From Harmothoe impar (lineage: Eukaryota; Annelida; Polychaeta; Phyllodocida; Polynoidae), in contig OX381710.1 of assembly GCA_947462335.1 (NCBI GenBank), positions 63,793,303-63,857,302 on the forward strand: a stretch of DNA of 64,000 bases, written 5' to 3'. The translations under genes and the position numbers were made by a program. Numbering within the stretch: the stretch's first letter is position 1; each line of letters begins with the position of its first letter. The notes below the pieces were generated by a model that had not been told where the DNA came from, searched no databases, and saw only the letters and a program-made list of their open reading frames with translations. Below, in pieces: positions 36,451-48,764 of this stretch.

Positions 36451-38305
36451 ACTTGGTTAAGATGTTAGTGACATATCGTGCTATATAATTTTAATGTCCT
36501 CTTTTCTGCAAAGCGTCTTAAAGATGGTATATAAGCTAATAGACTTCCCAAACCTTTTCTTCAAAATGGATATGATTTTAATGTCAAGGGTTTTGTTATT
36601 ATTTTAGCTGATATGCAGTGCTCAATGTTAAACACATTTGTCTATAAATGCATGATTTGAGATAGAAAACAATGTTGCTTATTCACCTCACTGACTCAGT
36701 GTCCCCCCTATGTGAGCATACCGGGAACTAAGCTAATAGGGAAAGCACTGAGCCATGCAGTATAAACACATAGGGAGTTTTAGTGTCGACCTACAGTAAG
36801 AAATAGTGCACTGCATGTGCTCATCTAATAGACTAAGACACTGCCAATAATTTTAAAAGTTAGGGAAGACATATGGGATAGGATATACGATAGGAATATG
36901 ATAAGACTAAAAATTCTCCAAACATTTAGCTGACACACCATCTTTAACCTGAATGTGGCTGAAAGATGACATTTGTCATCATGCTGGACCAATGCAGCTC
37001 CGGCGACCAAGGACATGATGCATTAATATATTACGTCTTTAAAGGGGTAAGAGGATTAAAGTTCAAGATATTGTTATCTCTATAAGGATAGACAGCAACT
37101 GATAATGGGGAAACTAAGACTAGTGACAACCTCACTTATTTAGTTTATCATAATGGCAACTTCAGATGTTCTCTATTGTCCATCCCAATTGCCTTCCTCT
37201 CCTACTTCCATCATCCATCCTTCCCCTTTAGCATCTCCATCCTTCCCAACTTGTTGCGTCCTCCTTCCATATCCACCCTTTCTACTCTGGCCTGGGTTTC
37301 CCTTGGAGTTTTGATAGTTCATTCAGGCCTGCCTTCCTTCCTTAAAGCCATCCTTCTCTTGATCCTTTGTTACTGGCATTCTCTCCTTCCCTCCCACCCC
37401 ACTCCCACCATTCTTCCCTGCCTCTCCTACCCAACCAACGCTTCCCTTCTGCTCTCCCCTCCTAAGTTCATGAGTAAAGAAAACCCTCTTCTCTGCCGAC
37501 CCTTCCAGTTGGTTTCCTGCTGGTTCCCCTACCTTTCTGTATATTCAAGGTGCAGGATTGATCTCTTGTCATTCTGGCTAATTCCCACCTGAGACTTTCA
37601 ACCCACCTACAAGAGGAGCAGCTTAATGAATTACTCACTCACCAGGGGCGACACAGGAGCTGCTTCCTCCTGCTTCCCAAAGTTCTCCTCATCACCACCA
37701 GGGACGGATATCACACCGAGGACAATATTCAAAATCTTCAAATTTTGGACTGATTAAGGAGAGGTTAGCTATCAAAACAATCACCCTGTTGATGGATGAG
37801 TTGGGAGGTGGGCAGATAACCGTTAATTGCTACACACGCCACAAAGGATGGAGTCTTCAGATAACCATTGGGTGGTATTCATTGGACATTGTTTTATTTA
37901 CTCATAACCAATATCCAAGTTGTAAAGTTAGAGCCAGCATTTGACTGAGGATAACTTTCAGCTGGGGAGATGGGGGTCTCAGCAAATGGTCTACATTTTT
38001 AGGAATACTAAGTAACACCGTAATAGAGAGGCATCAATATCTGCTGAGTATTGTGTGATGGCTAAATTCTATGGCTGGACTATGATCACAAGATAGAAAC
38101 CAGATACTTTTTAATGCCGAAGTGGTAGCGTAGCCACCTGGTGGTGCCGCCAGGCACCACCAGGACGAGGTATTTGATGTTTGCACTTTACCAAAAGTCA
38201 GTACGGGTGCCACCATCTTGGATTGCACCGCCGTCTTGGATTAAGGAGTCACAACACAAATTTATGCTATGTGATAACAATAATATAAGTCAACCATTGA
38301 TAGAT

Positions 38306-38735
38306 CCTGAGGTTGATTATAATCATACCTACCCCCCCCCCAATATTGACCCAAGGAATTCTATGGTTCTATTGGTTTGTTGCTAATACAGCTGGTTGCC
38401 AAGCAACAGCTATTCTAATTGTTTATCTGCCTAGCAACACACAATTCCATGGTCCTGAGGTTGATTATAATCATACCTACCCCCCCCCCTAATATCAATC
38501 CAAGGAATTCAAGGGTTCTATTGGTCTGTTGCTAATACATCTGGTTGCCTAGCAACAGCTATTCTTATTGTTTATCTGCCTAGCAACACACATTTCAATG
38601 GTCCTGAGGTTGATTATAATTATACCTACCCCCCCTAATATGGACCCAAGGAATTCAATGGTTCTACTAGTTTGTTGCTACTACAGCTGGTTGCCTAGCA
38701 ACATCTATTAGAATTGTTTATCTGCCTGAGGCATT
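38306..38735. repeat. Three tandem ~148-bp repeats
   Basis: Units start CCTGAGGTTGATTATAAT at 38,306, 38,454 and 38,603. Each contains a C-run, GACCCAAGGAATTC-like sequence, GTTGCTAATACAGCTGG and TTTATCTGCCTAGCAACA. Spacing is 148-149 bp and the units remain very similar. Confidence 0.9.
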
Positions 38736-40390
38736 TTCTTACGCGGCAACAACCGCAATTCTTGTTTCAAGTTTATTGACTAAAGGCTCATGGTGACAAA
38801 TCCAGACAGTGCATTGATATCACCTTTTATAGTATGTAATACTAGTATGCCAAAACCTGACTACCAACGCAGTAAATAAATGCATTAGTGCCTTATGTAC
38901 ACCATTTTTCAGTAGTTCATGTGTTGTTTGTGCACCAGGAAATGCTTTTCTGTAGGAGAAGTGAATGAATCTTCCTAAATATTTTAAACATGGTAGAAAG
39001 GACAGGCCTGCCAGTGTAATGAGATTTGTCACTCTGTGCTTGCCCCAGAGTCTCAGAGTGAAATACTACATATTTTATTTTCATGATAATGTGGGGGGGG
39101 GGGATATGAACCAACAACCTAACATTTGCTGTAAACCTGTTGTAGTTCATCAACAATATATATGCCTGCCTCTGAAAATAGCATAGGCCTGTGAGGAGAA
39201 TATGATTACGTAATTGTGGCTGGTATATTCCTTTTAGAATGTGTATATAGCCTGCAAAGCTAGCAACTGAATTTCAATGAGAGCATGCTATCATGTGCCC
39301 CGTTCACAAGTGAAGGAGTCAGTTCTCATAAACTGTTGCCCATATGATCCAAACTTGAAAATCACTTGTGTATCAAATGCAAATGGGTTTAAAATGAAAA
39401 AGACAAAACTTACACCTCTTACATAGTTATTGAGATTGATCCTAGACATTATAAAAGAACGTGTATTATGTGACTTCATGAATTGAATCCCAATTTATTT
39501 AAAGATAGTGTAGCTTAGAATATGAATGTACGACTGTGAATACTTCCTCAGGGATAGTATATGCCTAGAACTACCTCTTCAGTAACCAGCTGTGGAAAGC
39601 TATGAGTTACTATGACTTTGTCTGCCACCGTTTTCCATAATGAACTAAGTGATGAATTACAAGCTACGCTACTAGATATCCACTGCAATAGTAATTATAT
39701 AAATGTGTGAGAAGCGCTATGGGTGCTAAAACAAAGAGGATCATTATAACTTTTAAAAATATCATGGGCAAGACAACAACTCAAGAAGTATCAACTGTTA
39801 GGAAATATTGTATCTTCTACACACTTATGATGTATGATATATTTTTCTTGTAACACCCTCCCTATTCTGTGGGTTAATATTCCTGATTGATGACTGGTAA
39901 TTGCTTGTTCAGTGAATCTATGGAACGTCCAAAGTTTATGGGACCCTATTTTGTAACTATGTCTTAGAGGACATACTTTCAAAACCAGGGATTGAGTCAA
40001 ATGACCACATTTCTTTGTTTACCTTTTTCCCTGTATAAATATGTTACAGAAATGTATTGATGCCAAGAAAGATCATCCCAATTACTGTTCCCAAACAATT
40101 GCTGTCTGCACCAAAATCCATTTGCGCTACATTTAAACTCTATTATCATACTCACCAGGGGTAGTTCCAGCTGTGGACCATCACCATAGCTCCAAAAAGC
40201 CCAAGATCTGTTGGCAAATGGACAAATAAAGTTGTTTTCTTAATGAGAATGAAACATGTATATTCCTGATTGGTCTGTGATAGATTGGAACCAATACAAT
40301 TAATCCGAGCACATTTCCCTCTTTCCAATGATAATATGTGGATCAACAAGGGAAAAGGGACCTCCGCGGGGGATTTTTAGTACCAACTTT

Positions 40391-40408
40391 GGCCACCAGG
40401 GGGCTCCA
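40391..40408 (+). promoter_or_regulatory. CTCF-like motif
   Basis: GGCCACCAGGGGGCTCCA matches the CTCF core well. It lies in sequence inserted into copy 1 of the triplication. Confidence 0.45.
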
Positions 40409-41836
40409 TATAGCCAACAATGTTCAAAATATCATAAAAATTGTTCTATACTACTTTGTGATGGGGAATACAATTAGCCACTTTAGAAAATTCCAACTTT
40501 AGTGAAAACCTTCCATATTTGGAATGTAAAAAGAACGTTTTTGGGCCTAAATTGGTGTTTTTGCACTTGTTGGTTGCCATGGAAACATAATTTTCATTCT
40601 AAATTGAATTTTTCAAGAAATTAATGATTACAGGCCCCACAAAGATTTCTATGTTGAAGACGGAATGTAAATCCCATTTTAGGTTTAAAAGCTGTGGCCA
40701 AATGTTTGAAAAAGTTTGGATATTTGGGAATTTTCATAATTATGCTAATTAGATAGAGATATCTCTAAAACAAAGTGAGATAGAGCTTATTGGCATCTGA
40801 GATTGGACAGTGTCTACACATATTCAAGGAGCCAGTTCTCAAAAACTAAAAGTGGTACCTGCTAATGAAATATATCAGTGGAAAGCTGATGACCTCAATT
40901 TTATAATTGAGTTTAACCTTTGGAGGACCCTTTTCCCTCGACCGTCCACATATATTGCATGACTACACCCTAAGAACTGTGTGTTACAGGAACATGCATA
41001 AGGAGTATACACACAAATATGCAACACACTTCTGAGATCAACACACTTTTGGCAAAGAGGCCATAGTGTATAGTGTGTCACATAGTGTAGTGTGTTAAAA
41101 GTGGCTGCACAAAAGCGTTTTGATAAGTGCATAAACGTAACACACTGTTCTTAGAGTGTAACGTTGTCAGGGAAACCTTCTTTAAACCTTCTTTCAAATA
41201 CTCCTGTGGGTCAACCTGGCCTGTGAGAATGTTACTTTGCAGAACATCAAGGGCCCAAACCCAAAACTACAGGCCATTGGCTCCCGGGCCACTCATTTTG
41301 TCTAGGGGAGCTTTCCAAGCTCCTGGTACTAAGTTTCTAGTGTTCTGTAGTTAATTGAAATCCTGACCCCTCAGTAGACCCTGGGTCATTGAATGAAAGG
41401 ATATTTACATCATTAGGCCATGAGAAATAATGATGCATGCCATGCATAAATCAAGTGTGAGAGGCAGCGGCCCTTAGTGGTATATTATAAAGCTAGAATA
41501 GAATGGAAACCAGATTATCTATGGTAGGGACCCCAGAATCCGCTAGGTGCGCCCCTGTACACAGTGCACACAGCAGTTGGGTATTTTGGTGCAGCTATCT
41601 ATATAAGAAATAGGTGAAACCCTATGAAGTTATAAATGGCTCTTGTTGGCTCTTGGTATGTAATATTGTCCAGTATGTTGTTATAATTATGATGTTAAAG
41701 AATGGAAGCAATCAGAGGATGCTCTCACCTGCTCCTAGGCCTAAAACATCAAAATGATTATGATTGGGTCATTAAGGCAATTTTTTTACTCTTGTTGGGA
41801 TGACGGATAATTGAGGGTCGTGGGCCTAGGTGTAGA

Positions 41837-42540
41837 TTAGTCTAGTAAATTTAACCCATTTGGTGTGATGCTACATAGTCGGTGCATCCACCTTCGTTCC
41901 TCCACGTTAAGTTCCATTTTTCCAGCTGGGCATCTAGGGGGGCTCTTTATGAAACTTAGTACTGTTATTTCGAAGCCTTTCCATCTTGCTGGTTTCTGTG
42001 GAGGAGGGGAGCATAGATTGAAGTGTCTGCCGACCGGTTTATCCTGGTTGTTGTCTATGTCCCCGCTGTGTCCCTGGAATCTGTCCATTAAGCGTTCCAG
42101 AGTTTGGCCAACATACTGTATGCCGCAGGATGTGCATGTTATGGCATAGATGATATTGGCACTTTGACAGTTGACAGAAGTTAAAGTCCTGAACTTCCTG
42201 CCTGTAGTGGTCGATTGAATGAAGCCACTTTTGTTGAGTTTTGGGCAGTAACGACAATTCACAGGAGTGTTGCACGGGTACTTTTCTAATGTGTGGGACC
42301 TTGGTGGTGGGAGTCTTTTGGCTGGTGGATGCTCTCACCAATTCATCACCCAGACTTTTGTTGCATCTGTTGCCAAAGACGAGTTTGTGCTCGTGGAACT
42401 CTCGTGTGGTTTTTGTCTTTTTCATCTGGTCCTTAGTTCTCAGTGAGAATTTGTTTAATGGGGGGATTGTGAGGGTTGTGGGTAGTGATGCAGTAAAATG
42501 CTTTAGGTCTACCAGTGCTGGGGAGTTTTATTTTTGGTTT
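41837..42540 (-). pseudogene. Penelope-like element fragment: end of reverse transcriptase plus GIY-YIG nuclease
   Basis: On the minus strand the 3' end of a Penelope-like retroelement is readable. First comes an RT tail with NPPIKQI and a GDELVRA segment. Then, after a frameshift near 42,250-42,300, a Cys-rich linker (CRYCPKLNKSG) leads into the GIY-YIG domain: NIIYAITCTSCGIQYVGQT, then LMDRFQGHSGDI and PVGRHFN. The nuclease part is open to its natural stop. The RT core and 5' part are absent, so this is a 5'-truncated, frameshifted, inactive copy inserted in copy 1 of the tandem triplication. Confidence 0.85.
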
Positions 42541-42959
42541 GATTAGTTCAGCTATTGTATGGTAGGGACAAGAGACAAATAGGCACCACCACCTTTCAGA
42601 TTGACTCCAACAATTATATAAAAGATGTACTGGGGAAACTTGGTGGATTTTGTTGGCACATATCTGATGATTGCCCAGGTTCTATGATAGATAGAAAGAA
42701 AATTCCAAAAGATTTACATAATGTTTCTTATGTTCAAGATAATAGAAGAAAAAACATTGACTTTTTAATAATTCTCGATTTTTTCTGGAGTCCCTATTTA
42801 TGGGCCTACTGCTATAAAGGTTATGTTATATAGGATGGGTATTAACCCAAGAACCATCTCATCAAAATGGCAATCTCTCACTAGTTAATGGAAAATAGGT
42901 CTAGTTCCTATACATTTTATTCAAGAAGGTCTTTAACTCCAAGAAATTTGCCTATAGGA

Positions 42960-45510
42960 ATTATATTGGCTTTTGTGTTACAAAGCAGCACACACGCATG
43001 AGAGAAACCTTGTAAAGGACAGCTCTAGCAGACAGACACTCATCACTCTGGTTTTGTTTAGAAAATATGTTCAATTCCCCATGCACTCATCGCTCACTGT
43101 CTGCAGCAAATTATTTTTAGCCACCACATTATTGCTGCCTACTAGAGTATTTCGTTCTTGTTGGGGCTGTATCAAATCTGTGGTTGGTATTATTAAACTT
43201 TGTTTGCTTTCAGCAACTATCCTTTCATCCTTCTGTCTCTCTCCCTTGCATTATCATCTCTTTTCAACTCTTTTCAACTATCCTTCCCCCTTTGCTTCCA
43301 TCCTTCCGATCCATCCCATCCTGCCCCTTCCTTATTCCCAATGCAATGTTTCTTCTCCCTACAAGCCTCTGTCCCTCATAGGTGTGCTGGCTCATTCTGG
43401 ACTGCCTATCTTCCTTCCAGTTCCATATATGCCCTTCCTCATTCAGTCTGTAACTTCTTTATTGCTCCCACCAATTGCCCATCTTCCCATAATGATTATG
43501 TGCCTCCCTCCTTCCTCTTCCCGCCTAACTTCCTCTCCTTCTGCTTCCCTGTCTCATGCCAACTTACAAATATAAAGATCTGCACCTCTGCCTTTCCATT
43601 AGTTTCCTGATGGTTCTGCCATCCTGTGTTTTCACGGTGCAGGATAGATCTTTTGCTGTTCTGGTGAATTCTGACCTGAGTCTTTCATCCCACCTACAAG
43701 AGGAGCAGCTGAATGAGTTACTCACTCACCAGGGGGCGACACAGGAGCTGCTTCCTCCTGCTTCCCAAAGTTCTCCTCACTTCCACCAGGGACGGATATC
43801 ATACCGAGGACAATATTCAAAATCTTCTAATTTTGGACTGATTAAGGAGAGGTTAGCTGTCAAAACAATCACCCTGTTGATGGATGAGTTGGGAGGTGGG
43901 CAGATAACCATTAATTACTCCAGACGCCACAAAGGATGGAGTCTTCTGTGCAGGAAGTCAGAGTGGGTGAGGTCCAAAGGGGATTCATGAAAGGGGAAAG
44001 TTGTAAACTGGGTAATGGACTCCAATGCTTTTGAGAGGAGAAATTATAAGCCGACATGACATGCCGAAGTCAGTCATATAATTAGGTTGATTCTTTATAA
44101 TGTTTTGAATAATCCATGGAATACTGGTGTCTGTGTTTTCAGACTACGCCTCGGAGGTTTTACAGCAAATACTACAGGTCCGCGGAGGTTTTGCATCACA
44201 AAAAGCTGTAGGAAATACGATCCTCATATTTGGCAAGTCTTTTAAATCATTTAAGGAATATTATCAATAGAGCGCCAGAATAATAATTGGTGAATATTTT
44301 ATAAAATGCAAGTGAGCTATTAATCTGTTGATTCATGAGAATTACAAAGTTTTGACAAAAATAACATAATGCCAATCTGTTGGCATTATCATCTCGTCCA
44401 TGGAAACTATTTGTTACATTTTCTAGAAAAAAGATACTGACATCAAAAGCAAACCTCAATGATAAATGGTAAAGTTAAAGAGGCCCTTAACACTGCTGAA
44501 GAAGGGAATTATATACCGAAATCCATAGTCAATTCTGCATGAGAAAATCTTGAAAATATAGAACTATTGACTTTGATAATTAACCAGTTTTATTCACTCA
44601 TAACCAATAACCAAGGTGTAAAGTTAGAGTCAGCATTTAACCGAGCATCACTTTCAGCTCAAGAGATGGCGGTCACAGAAAACAGTCTAAAGTGAGGGGA
44701 ATACTAATTAACAATGTAATAGAGTGGCATCAATATCTGCTGAGCGAGGTTGCAGATACCATTAGTATTACCTGGATTACAAATCAGGTAACATATTAGG
44801 TATCTGTTAATGTCCTTAATCCTTAGCTACAAGAAAATGATACAAGCCATGATCGGCTTATGGTAATTAGAATAAGATCTTTTAATGGGATACACCAAGG
44901 AACTATTGTATTATGGCTAAAGTTTCTGGAACCTGGGACTGTGCTCACATGAGGTCACAGATATCTTTTCTTTATGTTTAATGGACTCAAGAATTTATAC
45001 TCATGGTGGGGAATCTCCAGAGTGCATTGATAACACTTTTTACGGGGTGTAATATAAGTCCAACTGTGATTACAAACACAGTCATGAAATCCATCAGTGC
45101 ACCATACACAACCTTTTGTAGTACTTCATTTGTTGTTTGTGTTCCAGGAAATGAATTCACATGCGAGAAGAGAATCTTGCTCATATGTATATCCCTGAAT
45201 CTCTTATATTTTTTGACATGATAGAAAGGACAGAGCACACAATTTGCCCGCTAGTGTAATGGGATTTATCACTGAGTACTTGCCCCAGAGTCTAACAGTT
45301 TATTGAAAGCCTAATCCCTCAGTAGACCCTGGCTCATTGATAGAAAGGATATTTACATGATCAGACCATGAGAGTGATGATGCAAACCATGCATGAACTA
45401 GGCATGAGAGACAGGCCTTGTGGTGGTATAATTATTATGAAGCCAGAATAGGACCCAAGGCAGATTATCTATGGGTCTACTGCTATGAGGCATATATTAT
45501 ATAGCAAGCG
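42960..45510. repeat. Tandem triplication, copy 2 (most compact)
   Basis: All modules named for copy 1 are present in order within 2.5 kb: the AGCTCTAGCAGACAG block at 43,020, module B at 43,585-44,030, the TCACTTTCAGCT block at 44,585-44,760, the CCAGGAAATG block at 44,980-45,300, the CAGTAGACCCTGG block at 45,320 and the GGTCTACTGCTATGAGGC block at 45,475. This gives the best view of the ancestral unit. Confidence 0.75.
43556..43990 (+). CDS. Conserved 144-codon ORF of the triplicated unit (copy 2)
   Basis: ATG-initiated frame whose last about 130 residues are nearly the same as those at 48,176-48,583. The shared segment starts near VLPSCVFTVQDRSFAVLV and ends SEWVRSKGDS. It is Ser/Gln-rich in the middle (LQEEQLNELLTHQGATQELL) and mixed later (KTITLLMDELGGGQITINYS). 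I recognise no domain. The underlying DNA is about 98% identical between the two copies while the next 50 bp downstream falls to roughly 85%. This may mean coding constraint, gene conversion, or simply a younger repeat. The matching segment in copy 1 has lost a base. Confidence 0.3.
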   Translation: MPTYKYKDLHLCLSISFLMVLPSCVFTVQDRSFAVLVNSDLSLSSHLQEEQLNELLTHQGATQELLPPASQSSPHFHQGRISYRGQYSKSSNFGLIKERLAVKTITLLMDELGGGQITINYSRRHKGWSLLCRKSEWVRSKGDS

Positions 45511-45883
45511 TATTTACCCAAGTTACATACTTCTATTTTTTATGATGGGAATAGAATATTCCTCAAAAGCCTATTCCTCAAAAAAAATTACACTTTACTC
45601 CAAATCAAACATTTTGAGATGAAAAGCACATTATTAATTTCCTTTCCCAAGCAAGTAACATCTTTGTCAAAATGAGCCTTATACTTACGGAAAATAGTTC
45701 TTGCTACTATACCTCTATGTGTTAATTAAAATCCACATATTGATACAGGAACTATACATATGTAGGGGCTTAGTAATTCATGCACCTGAGAGGTAGGCCC
45801 GCCGAGGTGGACCGCTCAGGTAATCACTGCGCCCCTCCCGTATCGATCCAGTAATGTGAGACACAGTCTATCCGATAGGACAA

Positions 45884-45954
45884 GGGGATGTAGCTCAGTG
45901 GTAGAGCAATCGCTTGGGAAGCGGGAGGCCCCGGGTTTGAGTCCCAGTGTCTCC
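45884..45954 (+). tRNA. tRNA-like gene, anticodon GGG (Pro?) or tRNA-derived SINE head
   Basis: A 71-nt cloverleaf. The acceptor GGGGATG pairs with TGTCTCC (with G-U pairs), the D arm GCTC-AGTGGTA-GAGC is perfect, the anticodon loop is TTGGGAA, and the T arm is CCGGG-TTTGAGT-CCCAG with one mismatch. The A box (TAGCTCAGTGGTAGAGC) and B box (GGTTTGAGTCC) are close to consensus. The anticodon reads Pro CCC, but eukaryotes normally decode this with AGG, and the body resembles tRNA-Ala. The anticodon stem has weak outer pairs. Short inverted repeats (GTGAGACACAG / CTGTGTCCCTCAC) flank it. Confidence 0.6.
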
Positions 45955-46097
45955 TAAAATATCATTTTGGAGAAACTGTGTCCCTCACACATATTTCACC
46001 ACAAGACATTCAGCTAAAAATGATATTCTTTAAATTTAAAACATTTGCAAAAGTGTGTTTATATGTGTCAATGTATCATAATCCACACATGATAATT

Positions 46098-48760
46098 AAT
46101 TTGGCCTTTGTTTTACAAAGCGGCACACACATACATACATACCACTTATGAAAAAACACTTATAAAGGACAGCTCAAGTAGACACAGACTCTTCACTCCA
46201 CTCTAGTTCATTGAATATGTTCAATTCCCTCTGTGCTCATTCCTCACCCTCTGCAGCAAATTATCTTTAGCCACTACATAATAGCCGCCTGCTGGAGTCT
46301 GATTTTGTTCCTATTGGAGCTATATCAAATGACAAGAGCAATAGTCATTCCCATTGGCTGTATGTAATTGATATAGTTTATATTATAGCACTTTTACATT
46401 GCTACTACAAATGTACCTGCATCAGTCGATATCTTGGGATATATACTACTTCGTTCTCAAGTACCTGTATTGATCCTGTTAATTGCAACTTTCATTACAA
46501 AGTAGTGAAGATGTTAGCGACTTATCGTGCAATATAATGTTAATTTTCTTCTTTTTTTAAATGTTTTATTGGTTAAATAACATAGTTAATCATAAGATTC
46601 GGCACATTGCCAATCAGCCTCTAAGACCTCTTGATCTTTTGCAAGGATCTTGAAGTACGGAGAGCTCACAGTCATGCCAGTAAGATGATGCATTACATTA
46701 ATTATGGTATATTACTCGATATATTACTATTAATTACAACAAGTGGTAGTTGATGAGATTTACAGATTCAATTACTACAATGGAATATCTAATAAAGTTC
46801 ATATTTTAACATGAAACAGTTCTTGTAGTTCTTTTTTATCTCAATTTTAAAAGTATTGAGATCTTCAATTAACGTGTACTCGGCCTTTTTAAAAAAATAT
46901 TTTTGCAAAGCCCATGAGATTGTAAAAATGTTAATATTGTATTTCGCTCATCTCCATGATAATAGTGAAAATGGGTAATCTATGATTGCTATTAAACCGC
47001 ATACAATAAAGTTTTCATGTCGTACACAGATTCTCTTCATGATCCATCCAAATCACCTTGATTGCTTCAATATAAAAAAAACAACGTTGATTCACTAGCA
47101 ACTTTCAGCACATTACTTTCACTGATTTTGAACAATGACGGTCACAGAGAATTTTACGTAGAATCATTGTTCCAAATATACAGAGATTCAGTGTTTTTGC
47201 CAGTGCTATTACAGGCTTTGGAAATTTTCTATAAGCCTCACAGGAGGTCTGATTATGATGACCTTAGTACTGTAGTATACATCTAAAAGCTCGCGGATAA
47301 GCCATACCTTTACTTTATCCTGATCCTATATAAGCCGCAACTGGTAATCTGACTTGTGTACTAGTAGAGTTTCCAGGGGTGGGGATATATTTATAATATA
47401 TTACCACAAATAGGTGCATAGACCCATACAGCTACTTTCTTCTGAATATTATCAACTGATCAGGGTATTTCTTTTATCAAAGCTATCATAAGACTGAATT
47501 GTTCAATTGTCAAACATATAGATTAATTGAATATTACCATTTTTCCAACATGTATACTCCACTTTAAGGGCTCACACTCTCAAGAAATTTTTCTTACAAA
47601 CAAGGCCACCCATCTACGGCAGGACACATTATATGTAGCTCCCACTGAGATTAGACATAAGAAGATAAGTTTACGGTGAGTCAGGCTACATGAAGCACTT
47701 AACAAGGCTCCACTGTGAAATGGCTGATATTTACAATGCTTCATTGTATTCCAAATAACAGTGAATCAGCATTGAGTTTTACAGGGTACACCCGTAAAGA
47801 GTACATCTATATTTTTCAGTGTTGTCTCCACGATCCATCCTTTCCTCTTCTTCCTCCCTCATTCTTCTTTAATATCCTTCCCCCTTTGCTTCGGTCCTTC
47901 TAATCATCCCTATCCACCCCATCCTGTTCCCTCCTTGTTCCCATGCAATGCATCATTTCTTCTCCCTACCAGCCTCTTTCGCTTATAAGTTTGTTGGCTC
48001 ATTCTGGACTGCTTAACTTTCTTCCATATATCCTTCCTCATTCACTCTGTAACTCCTATCTCGCCCCCACTAGTTCACCTGCTTCCCATGATGATTCTGC
48101 TACCTAACCACATTTCCTCAGTTTCCCCTGTCACATACCAACCTGAAAATATGAATCCATGCACCTCTGTCTTCTATGCCCACCCCAGCCATTAGTTTCC
48201 TGCTGGTTCTGCCATCCTGTGTTTTCACGGTGCAGGATAGATCTTTTGCTGTTCTGGTGAATTCTGACCTGAGTCTTTCATCCCACCTACAAGAGGAGCA
48301 GCTGAATGAGTTACTCACTCACCAGGGGGCGACACAGGAGCTGCTTCCTCCTGCTTCCCAAAGTTCTCCTCATCTCCACCAGGGACGGATATCATACCGA
48401 GGACAATATTCAAAATCTTCTAATTTTGGACTGATTAAGGAGGGGTTAGCTGTCAAAACAATCACCCTGTTGATGGATGAGTTGGGAGGTGGCCAGATAA
48501 CCATTAATTACTCCAGACGCCACAAAGGATGGAGTCTTCTGTGCAGGAAGTCGGAGTGGGTGAGGTCCAAAGGGGATTCGTGAAAGGGGAAAGTTGTAAA
48601 CTGGGTAATGGACTCCAGTGCTTTTGTGAGGAGAAATTATTGGCCAGCATGACATGCCAAAGTCAGTCATATAATTAGGTTCATTCTTTGTAATCTTTTG
48701 AAAAATCCATGGAGTACAGGTGTCTGTGTTATCGGACTCAGTTATTATGGATTACAGGTA
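46098..48760. repeat. Tandem triplication, copy 3
   Basis: Starts with GGCACACACATACAT and the AGCTCAAGTAGACACAGAC block, matching 42,990-43,190. After about 1.5 kb of unrelated or inserted sequence it reaches the pyrimidine-rich tract (47,820) and module B (48,187-48,690). The later modules seen in copies 1 and 2 are not evident. A 74-codon frame at 47,062-47,286 lies in the inserted part and lacks an ATG. Confidence 0.7.
48176..48583 (+). CDS. Conserved 135-codon ORF of the triplicated unit (copy 3)
   Basis: Starts MPTPAISFLLVLPSCVFTVQ, a hydrophobic N terminus that could pass for a signal peptide, and then follows the copy 2 protein almost residue for residue (about seven base differences over roughly 405 bp). 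Different upstream DNA supplies the ATG in each copy, which argues against an old, selected start codon. It contains a CTCF-like CACCAGGGGGCGAC at 48,320-48,333, shared with copy 2. No known family; could be non-coding repeat. Confidence 0.3.
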   Translation: MPTPAISFLLVLPSCVFTVQDRSFAVLVNSDLSLSSHLQEEQLNELLTHQGATQELLPPASQSSPHLHQGRISYRGQYSKSSNFGLIKEGLAVKTITLLMDELGGGQITINYSRRHKGWSLLCRKSEWVRSKGDS

Positions 48761-48764
48761 GTGT

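Larger units (their letters stand above)
35945..42958. repeat. Tandem triplication, copy 1 (expanded by insertions)
   Basis: Modules occur in the same order as in copy 2: an AGCTCTAGCAGACAGACACT block (about 35,990), a pyrimidine-rich tract then module B (37,180-37,870), a TCACTTTCAGCT-like block (about 37,900-38,050), a CCAGGAAATG block (about 38,780-39,060), a CAGTAGACCCTGG block (about 41,360-41,530) and a GGGCCTACTGCTATAAAGG block (about 42,798). Extra sequence separates the modules: a MITE (36,325), 148-bp repeats (38,306), about 2.2 kb at 39,060-41,330 and a Penelope-like fragment (41,837). Module B is frame-broken here. Confidence 0.7.

Noticed and set aside
37176..37592. Pro/Leu/Ser-rich frames in pyrimidine-rich tracts (also 42,973-43,610)
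   Set aside because: Low-complexity CT-rich DNA opens several frames at once; the frames are not shared between the triplicated copies.
44987..45238. Hydrophobic minus-strand frame similar to one at 38,820-39,032
   Set aside because: Similarity comes from the tandem duplication, frames diverge at their ends and starts are not ATG; no receptor motif can be defended.
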